In this document: positions 1-4,266 of the stretch, piece after piece | How positions within the stretch are numbered: position 1 is the stretch's first letter | How the letters are laid out: every line of letters begins with the position of its first letter | Source: Hyphomicrobiales bacterium | GTDB taxonomy: Bacteria; Pseudomonadota; Alphaproteobacteria; Rhizobiales; Xanthobacteraceae | NCBI GenBank assembly: GCA_023266695.1 | Contig: JAHFPO010000131.1 | Span: forward strand, 1 to 6,213 | DNA length: 6,213 bases | Reading direction: 5' to 3' | Program-made: the position numbers and the translations under genes | The notes under the pieces: model-generated | The model's database searches: none | Seen by the model: the letters and a program-made list of their open reading frames with translations, nothing else | What the model was told of the DNA's origin: nothing

Positions 1-15
1 GCGCATAAGTTTCAT
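1..15 (-). CDS. 5' end of a downstream gene, possibly DUF6505 family (partial, cut by window edge)
   Basis: Reading the minus strand, an ATG at 15-13 overlaps the TGA stop (14-12) of the preceding ligase-like gene in the classic ATGA arrangement. The visible codons give Met-Lys-Leu-Met-Arg before the window ends. Such a 1-base stop/start overlap usually means translational coupling within one operon, so a further co-transcribed gene is likely. From memory, small DUF6505 proteins of alphaproteobacteria begin with a very similar pentapeptide and sit next to this type of ligase-like gene. That identification is an inference from five residues plus context and could be wrong; the overlap itself is seen directly. 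Confidence 0.5.
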
Positions 16-773
16 AGCTTCAGGCCCCGCGATTCGGGATCGAACCAATCCATCTCGGCGAGCGCCGGCACCAGAGCGCGTTTCTCCACCGCGAGCTTGC
101 CCTTCTTGCGGGTGAGCAGATTGCCATTGACGTCGAGGGTGCGTTCCACCGACTCGTCCGCCGAAAGCCGTCTCAGATAATGCTCGGCGATCACGCGGAA
201 ACCTTCCTGCTGCCAGGCGTCGACCCAGACCATGAGATGGCGCGCGAAGGTCTCGATCATCCGGCCGGGGCCGAGCTCGTCGAAACCTTCCTCCTCGAGC
301 GCGGCCGATTGCGGGCGCGAGCCCGGTTCTTCGGCGCCCATGACGGTGGTACGGATCATGGCGCCGAACACGAGCCACGGCGGCGGCGCTTTCTCGTCGG
401 CACCCTTGGGCCAGCCGAGGCGCGTGCCAGCGACCAGCCCGCCCTCGACGAAGATGACGTCGGGCCAGACGAACTCGATCAGCTTCTCGGGCGGCGAATG
501 GACGGCGAGTGTGTCGTTGAGCGCGCAAAGCCCCGCATAGAACGTACGGCGGGCGGTGGCGAGCGGCTCCTCCGGCTCGAGCACGACCGCGAACTCGACG
601 AGATCGAAACGACGCGCCCACACCAGCGTGCCCGCCCCCTCTTTGGCCGCGATCCGGGTCGCATGATCGAAGGCGTCGCCCGCCTCGCGCAGGGTCACGA
701 GCCGGAAGGCCGGCGGCAGATCGAGCACCGGGTTGTAGGGCGTATGGATGCGGCCTCGGATATCGGTCGGCAT
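12..773 (-). CDS. Biotin/lipoate A/B protein ligase family protein (BPL/LplA/LipB fold), probably non-canonical
   Basis: This 253-residue soluble protein has no signal peptide or membrane segment. It resembles the BPL_LplA_LipB-type proteins that make acyl-adenylates of biotin or lipoate and transfer them to a lysine of a carrier protein. The recognisable block is residues 102-119 (Val-Trp-Pro-Asp, then a Val-Glu-Gly-Gly turn and Leu-Val-Ala-Gly), which lines up with the Lys-Trp-Pro-Asn-Asp region and following Gly of BirA-type ligases. The lysine there is replaced by Val102 and the Asn is lost. No glycine/arginine-rich GRGRRG nucleotide loop is visible, the corresponding stretch (about 46-57) reading Gly-Ala-Gly-Thr-Leu-Val-Trp-Ala-Arg-Arg-Phe-Asp. 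Classical ligase activity is therefore doubtful. The C-terminal part (about 150-253) is charged and of unknown role. I chose ATG at 773-771, with a GAGAG five bases upstream, over the in-frame TTG at 785-783, whose nearest purine-rich stretch is only one base away. Its 3' end overlaps the next minus-strand gene, and it diverges from the Fe-S protein gene. Substrate unknown. Confidence 0.8.
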   Translation of the reverse strand: MPTDIRGRIHTPYNPVLDLPPAFRLVTLREAGDAFDHATRIAAKEGAGTLVWARRFDLVEFAVVLEPEEPLATARRTFYAGLCALNDTLAVHSPPEKLIEFVWPDVIFVEGGLVAGTRLGWPKGADEKAPPPWLVFGAMIRTTVMGAEEPGSRPQSAALEEEGFDELGPGRMIETFARHLMVWVDAWQQEGFRVIAEHYLRRLSADESVERTLDVNGNLLTRKKGKLAVEKRALVPALAEMDWFDPESRGLKL

Positions 774-778
774 TTTCG

Positions 779-783
779 CTCTC
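779..783 (-). promoter_or_regulatory. Ribosome binding site supporting the ATG start of the ligase-like gene
   Basis: On the minus strand GAGAG ends five bases before the ATG at 773-771. An AAGGA (791-787) is also present but lies 13 bases from that ATG and only 1 base from the alternative TTG at 785-783. Spacing therefore favours the ATG and a 253-residue product. Confidence 0.45.
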
Positions 784-792
784 AAATCCTTG

Positions 793-815
793 ATTTTCAG
801 GCCCTTACATTTTCA
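793..815. repeat. Short direct repeat ATTTTCA (793-799 and 809-815) in the divergent promoter region
   Basis: Two exact copies of ATTTTCA start 16 bp apart, and a third partial copy (ATTTTC) lies at 772-777. They fall in the AT-rich interval between the two divergent genes, immediately downstream of the minus-strand -10 candidate. This could be a regulator half-site array, but T-rich heptamers can recur by chance in an AT-rich island. No known regulator is recognised. Confidence 0.25.
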
Positions 816-816
816 T

Positions 817-825
817 TGGTACAAT
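817..825 (+). promoter_or_regulatory. Candidate extended -10 promoter for the Fe-S protein gene
   Basis: The plus-strand sequence TGGTACAAT fits an extended -10 (TGn then a TATAAT-like hexamer with one mismatch). No convincing -35 is present at the usual distance; the best is a weak TTTCAG at 795-800 with a 19 bp spacer. An extended -10 can partly compensate for a poor -35. The predicted transcript would begin near 832 and carry a roughly 60-base leader containing the hairpin at 853-867. Confidence 0.35.
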
Positions 826-829
826 TATA
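824..829 (-). promoter_or_regulatory. Candidate -10 box for the ligase-like gene operon
   Basis: The minus strand reads a perfect TATAAT at 829-824, about 50 bases upstream of the ATG at 773. The 17-bp-distant hexamer (852-847) is a poor match to TTGACA, so the assignment rests on the -10 and on its position in an AT-rich island within otherwise very GC-rich DNA. It overlaps the plus-strand -10 candidate by two bases, so the two promoters would compete for RNA polymerase. Confidence 0.35.
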
Positions 830-852
830 GCCTGCCGGCGCTGCTGGCCAGA

Positions 853-867
853 CCGGCGCTTCGCCGG
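853..867 (+). other. Leader hairpin upstream of the Fe-S protein gene
   Basis: A perfect 6-bp stem (CCGGCG / CGCCGG) encloses the 3-base loop CTT, ending 16 bases before the GGAGG ribosome binding site. The 3' arm region (862-868) can alternatively pair over 7 bp with 834-840, so two mutually exclusive structures are possible in the leader. No T-run follows, so it is not a standard terminator. It may be only a by-product of high GC content. Confidence 0.3.
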
Positions 868-883
868 CCCAGCGAGCAACCCC

Positions 884-888
884 GGAGG
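884..888 (+). promoter_or_regulatory. Strong ribosome binding site of the Fe-S protein gene
   Basis: A consensus GGAGG is followed by four bases and then the ATG at 893. The spacing is a little short but acceptable. The cysteines just downstream (residues 11 and 13) are shared with the HdrA-like N-terminus, which also supports this start. Confidence 0.7.
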
Positions 889-892
889 ATCG

Positions 893-2923
893 ATGGCGGA
901 GCAATCGCGCACCATCTTCGTCTGCTCGTGCGAGGATTCTATGCCCCTCGACGAGAAGGCGATCGGACGCGGCTGTCGCGGCGCCAAGATTGAGACCGCG
1001 CGCCATCTCTGCCGTGCGGAGATCGAACGCTTTCGTGCGGCCGCCGGCGCAGGCGCGTCGCTCACCGTGGGCTGCACCCAGGAAGCGCCGCTGTTCTCCG
1101 AAGTGGCCGCTGAAGCGGCGCCCGCGGCCGAAATCGCCTTCGTCAATGTACGCGAGACCGCCGGCTGGTCGAAGCAGGCGAAGAAGACGGGGCCCAAGAT
1201 GGCGGCGCTCATCGCCGCCGCCGCCGAGCCGATGCCGGAATTCCCTCTGGTCAGCCTTTCGAGCGAAGGCGTGATCCTCATCTATGGCCGCGATGAGCGC
1301 GCGATCGAGGCGGCAAAACTCTTGAAGGACCGCCTCGATGTCACCGTGCTTATCTCGAAGCCCGGTGAGATCATGCCGCCGCGGGTGACCGAGTTTCCCA
1401 TCGTCAAAGGCACCATCAAATCGGCCAAGGGACATCTCGGCGCCTTCGAGCTCATGGTCGACGATTACGCCTCGCCCGCTCCTTCCTCGCGGGACCGGTT
1501 CGCGTGGGGAACCTCGCGCGACAGCGCCAGCTCGCGCGCCGATCTCGTACTCGATCTTTCCGGCGGCGCGCCGCTGTTTCCGGCGCCGGATCTGCGCGAC
1601 GGCTATCTGCGCGCCGATCCCGGCGATCCCAATGCGGTGCTGCGCGCCGTGCTCAAGGCGGGCGAACTCGTCGGCACCTTCGACAAGCCGCGCTACATCA
1701 CCTTCACCGAGCATCTGTGCGCGCATTCGCGCTCCAGGATCGTCGGCTGCCACCGCTGTCTCGATCTCTGTCCGACCGGTGCGATCGCGCCCAATGGCAA
1801 TCACGTCAAGATCGACGCCGAGGTGTGCGCCGGCTGCGGGGCGTGCGCCGCCGCCTGCCCGACCGGGGCCGCGTCCTATGCGCTGCCGACCGCCGACGCG
1901 CTCATGCGCAAGCTGCGCACCTTGTTGAGCGTCTATCGCGAGGCCGGCGGCGAGCATCCGGTCCTGCTCCTGCATGATGCCGGGCACGGCGACGAGTTGA
2001 TCGATGCGCTCGCCCGCCACGGCGACGGCCTGCCCGCCCATGTGCTGCCGGTCGCCGTCAATGAATTGACCCAGGTTGGGCTGGAAACCGTGGCCGCGGC
2101 TTTCGCCTATGGCGCATCGGCGGTCCGCTTTCTGCTGCGGGCGCGACCGCACCACGACGTCTCCGGCCTCGCCAAGACGATCTCCTATGCGGAACCGATT
2201 CTTGTCGGGCTCGGCTTCGGCACGGGCCGGGTCGCCACGATCGAGACCGACGATCCCGACGCGCTCGGTCAGGCCTTGGCGTCGATCGATCCGGCCGAGC
2301 CGGTGAAACAGCCGGCGAGCTTCCAGGCGGTCGGCGCCAAGCGCGACGTGCTACGGCTCGCGCTCCGCGAGCTACAGCGCGCGGCGCCCAAGCCCGTGGA
2401 TGTGGTGGCGCTCCCGGAAGATGCGCCCTTCGGCGCGATCGAGATCAATGTGGAGGGCTGCACGCTCTGCCTCGCCTGCGTGTCGGCCTGTCCGACCGGT
2501 GCGCTCCTCGACGACCCCGAGCGCCCGATGCTGCGCTTCGCCGAGGATGCCTGCGTGCAATGCGGCCTGTGCAAGGCGACCTGTCCGGAGAAGGTGATCA
2601 GCCTGAAGCCGCAGATCGACTTCCGCGCCGCCACTGCGACCGCGCGCGTGCTCAAGGAGGAGGAGCCGTTCCTCTGCATCAAGTGCGGCAAGCCGTTCGG
2701 CACCAAGAGCACGATCGGCCGGGTCACCGCCAAGCTCGAGGGCAAGCATTGGATGTTCAAGGGCCAGCCGCAGCGGCTCGAGGTGTTGAAGATGTGCGAG
2801 GACTGCCGGGTGATCGCCATGACCGAGGATTCGGTCGATCCCTATGGCGCGCCCGAGCGGCCGAAGGTGCGCACGACCGAAGATTACTTGCGCGAGCGCG
2901 AGGAGCAGGGGCGCAAGTCGTAA
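893..2923 (+). CDS. Multi-domain 4Fe-4S ferredoxin-type protein with HdrA/MvhD-like regions
   Basis: This 676-residue, probably cytoplasmic iron-sulfur protein has no signal peptide or membrane helix. Residues 1-115 carry Cys11-x-Cys13, Cys28, Cys40 and Cys61, then a Val-Asn-Val-Arg-Glu stretch, an order recalling the N-terminal domain of heterodisulfide reductase HdrA. Residues 124-190 look like a Rossmann strand-turn-helix without a clear GxGxxG. A first ferredoxin block has Cys286-x2-Cys289-x3-Cys293-Pro and Cys312-x2-Cys315-x2-Cys318-x3-Cys322-Pro; the usual leading Cys of the first motif is Ile283, with Cys276 as a possible replacement. Residues 355-465 resemble MvhD (electron-transfer delta subunit) but lack its cysteines. 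A complete second ferredoxin block follows (Cys523/526/529/533 and Cys554/557/560/564), capable of two [4Fe-4S] clusters. The C-terminus has Cys595-x2-Cys598 and Cys635-x2-Cys638, a possible zinc or Fe-S site. Electron carriage to or from a molybdoenzyme, or a role in its assembly, is inferred from context. The gene has a strong RBS, diverges from the ligase-like gene, and its stop lies 4 bp from the convergent cytochrome gene. The Fe-S nature is secure; the HdrA/MvhD kinship is a by-eye judgement. Confidence 0.88.
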   Translation: MAEQSRTIFVCSCEDSMPLDEKAIGRGCRGAKIETARHLCRAEIERFRAAAGAGASLTVGCTQEAPLFSEVAAEAAPAAEIAFVNVRETAGWSKQAKKTGPKMAALIAAAAEPMPEFPLVSLSSEGVILIYGRDERAIEAAKLLKDRLDVTVLISKPGEIMPPRVTEFPIVKGTIKSAKGHLGAFELMVDDYASPAPSSRDRFAWGTSRDSASSRADLVLDLSGGAPLFPAPDLRDGYLRADPGDPNAVLRAVLKAGELVGTFDKPRYITFTEHLCAHSRSRIVGCHRCLDLCPTGAIAPNGNHVKIDAEVCAGCGACAAACPTGAASYALPTADALMRKLRTLLSVYREAGGEHPVLLLHDAGHGDELIDALARHGDGLPAHVLPVAVNELTQVGLETVAAAFAYGASAVRFLLRARPHHDVSGLAKTISYAEPILVGLGFGTGRVATIETDDPDALGQALASIDPAEPVKQPASFQAVGAKRDVLRLALRELQRAAPKPVDVVALPEDAPFGAIEINVEGCTLCLACVSACPTGALLDDPERPMLRFAEDACVQCGLCKATCPEKVISLKPQIDFRAATATARVLKEEEPFLCIKCGKPFGTKSTIGRVTAKLEGKHWMFKGQPQRLEVLKMCEDCRVIAMTEDSVDPYGAPERPKVRTTEDYLREREEQGRKS

Positions 2924-2927
2924 GCAC

Positions 2928-4223
2928 TCATTTCGCCTTCGTCGCCTTTTCCAGAAAGCGCGTAAGTGCTAGGCGGTCCTCCGCCGAGGTGATCTTCTGT
3001 TCCGGCATCTTGGTGCCGGGGGTGTATTTCGCCGGACCGATCTCGAACAGCTTCGCCACTAACTCCGGCGTCCACACGATGTCGAGCTTCTTCAAGGCGG
3101 GTGAAAAATTATAGCCCGGCAGCGTCGCGATGCGGCGTCCGAAGATTCCGTGCAGCGTCGGCCCGGCGCGGTTGCCTTCGTCGGGCGTGAGGGTGTGGCA
3201 GGCGACACAGGCGCGGAAAACCTCGGCTCCGTGGTCGCCGGCGAAGGCGGCAAGCGGATCCTGCGGCCCGCCCAGGGCGACCGAGCCGATAGGGTCGCCG
3301 GTCACCGCGTCCCAGCGCCGCAGCATGCGGTCGGTGCCGCCGGTCAACAGCGTGCGGTGATCGGGGAAGAAGGCGACCGACCACACCGGCAGGCCGGGGC
3401 CGACCAGCGTGCGGGCGAGCGTGCGAGCGCGGCGCTCTATGATGCCGACCGAGCCGCGGATGCCGGCGGCGGCGACGAGCACGCCGTCGCCCGAGACCGC
3501 CACCGAAATGATCGGCGTTTCGCCCGCGTCGACGTTGCCACGCTGTTCGCCGCCCGGCGACAGGAACCAGACGTTGCGATCCGCCCCGGCGGCGATGATC
3601 TCGCCGTCGGGAGCGACGGCGACCGAATTGAGCGGCGTCGGCAGCGTAACGATCGCCGGCGCGCTGCCGCCCGCGAGCGGCCAGATGCGCACGGTCGCGT
3701 CATAACCCACGCTCACCAGAGTCTTGCCGTCGCGCGCAAAGGCAACGCCGTTCACGCCCTGCGAATGGCCTTGGAGGATGCCCGGCTCGCCGCCCGCGAG
3801 CGGCCAGAGTCTGATCGTGTGATCCCACGACGCCGAGGCGAGCGTGGCGCCGTCAGGCGAGACCGCAAGCCCGACGATTGGCGCCGTGTGCCCTTCGAAC
3901 ACCCGCGCTGGCTGCGGATTGCCCGCGGTCCAGATCGCGATCTTGCCGTCCTCGCCGCCGCTGGCGATGCGGCCGTCGGGGAGAAAGGTGACCGCGTTCA
4001 CCGCGCTTTCATGGAAGCGAAGCACCTGTTCCGCCGCGTTGCGCGCGAGCGACCAGCGAATGGCGGAGGAATCGAAGCTGCCCGAGATGGCGGTGGCGCC
4101 GTCGGGCGCGATCGCGACCGCGCGCACCGGCCCGCCGTGGCCGCGCAACTGGGCTTCCGCCGCGCCGGCAGAGAGCGCGAGCGCAAGAAGAAGAAGGGTG
4201 AGGAATCGGAACAATCGTGACAT
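2928..4223 (-). CDS. Exported WD40-repeat / class I cytochrome c fusion protein
   Basis: This 431-residue protein begins with a Sec signal peptide (Arg3/Arg6, hydrophobic core 7-19, Ala-Glu-Ala before a likely cut between 24 and 25), so it acts in the periplasm. About seven WD40-like repeats (26 to about 310) follow, with the typical Gly-His, Pro-Asp-Gly and terminal Trp-Pro/Trp-Asp positions, so a seven-bladed propeller is expected. Residues about 322-431 form a cytochrome c of the mitochondrial/c2 type: haem-binding Cys339-Val-Ala-Cys342-His343, a Gly-Pro-Thr-Leu-His-Gly segment at 354-359, Pro-Gly-Tyr at 369-371, and a Tyr-x-Pro-Gly-Thr-Lys-Met segment whose Met406 is the expected sixth ligand. 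Haem attachment would need the Ccm machinery. It probably passes electrons in the periplasm while the propeller docks a partner; both roles are inferred. It lies 43 bp downstream of the MoeA fusion on the same strand, probably in one operon. Only a weak purine stretch (GGGAA) precedes the ATG, so translation may depend partly on the upstream gene. Confidence 0.9.
   Translation of the reverse strand: MSRLFRFLTLLLLALALSAGAAEAQLRGHGGPVRAVAIAPDGATAISGSFDSSAIRWSLARNAAEQVLRFHESAVNAVTFLPDGRIASGGEDGKIAIWTAGNPQPARVFEGHTAPIVGLAVSPDGATLASASWDHTIRLWPLAGGEPGILQGHSQGVNGVAFARDGKTLVSVGYDATVRIWPLAGGSAPAIVTLPTPLNSVAVAPDGEIIAAGADRNVWFLSPGGEQRGNVDAGETPIISVAVSGDGVLVAAAGIRGSVGIIERRARTLARTLVGPGLPVWSVAFFPDHRTLLTGGTDRMLRRWDAVTGDPIGSVALGGPQDPLAAFAGDHGAEVFRACVACHTLTPDEGNRAGPTLHGIFGRRIATLPGYNFSPALKKLDIVWTPELVAKLFEIGPAKYTPGTKMPEQKITSAEDRLALTRFLEKATKAK
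3666..3808 (-). repeat. 20-bp exact direct repeat inside the WD40 region (3666-3685 and 3789-3808)
   Basis: Two identical 20-bp copies start 123 bp apart, which is 41 codons or one WD40 blade. Both encode the Trp-Pro-Leu-Ala-Gly-Gly end of neighbouring blades. The exact nucleotide identity suggests recent blade duplication or gene conversion rather than mere protein-level similarity. Confidence 0.8.
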
Positions 4224-4266
4224 CGCTGGGGTTCCCGAGGTTCGCTATTTCAAGCTCACTGCCAAA

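Noticed and set aside
783..785. TTG start for the ligase-like protein (four extra residues)
   Set aside because: The only purine-rich stretch is one base from the TTG, while the ATG at 773 has GAGAG at a usable distance and is a better start codon.
790..800. FNR-like half-site TTGAT upstream of the ligase-like gene
   Set aside because: The second half (ATCAA at the correct spacing) is absent, and a five-base match in an AT-rich island is not evidence.
774..892. ModE-type molybdate operator in the divergent promoter region
   Set aside because: I looked for paired TATATA-type arms at the expected spacing and saw none.
797..2155. 452-codon minus-strand open frame opposite the Fe-S protein gene
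   Set aside because: It is Arg/Ala/Gly-rich with no recognisable motif, and lies antisense to a gene with clear Cys motifs. Such long shadows are expected in GC-rich DNA.
2923..2970. Inverted repeat AGCACT / AGTGCT as a bidirectional terminator
   Set aside because: The arms are only 6 bp with a loop of about 36 bases and no T-run on either strand, so a functional terminator is unlikely.
3150..4220. 356-codon plus-strand open frame opposite the cytochrome gene
   Set aside because: The composition is Arg/Ala/Asp-rich with no domain signal; the opposite strand encodes a signal peptide, WD40 repeats and a haem motif.
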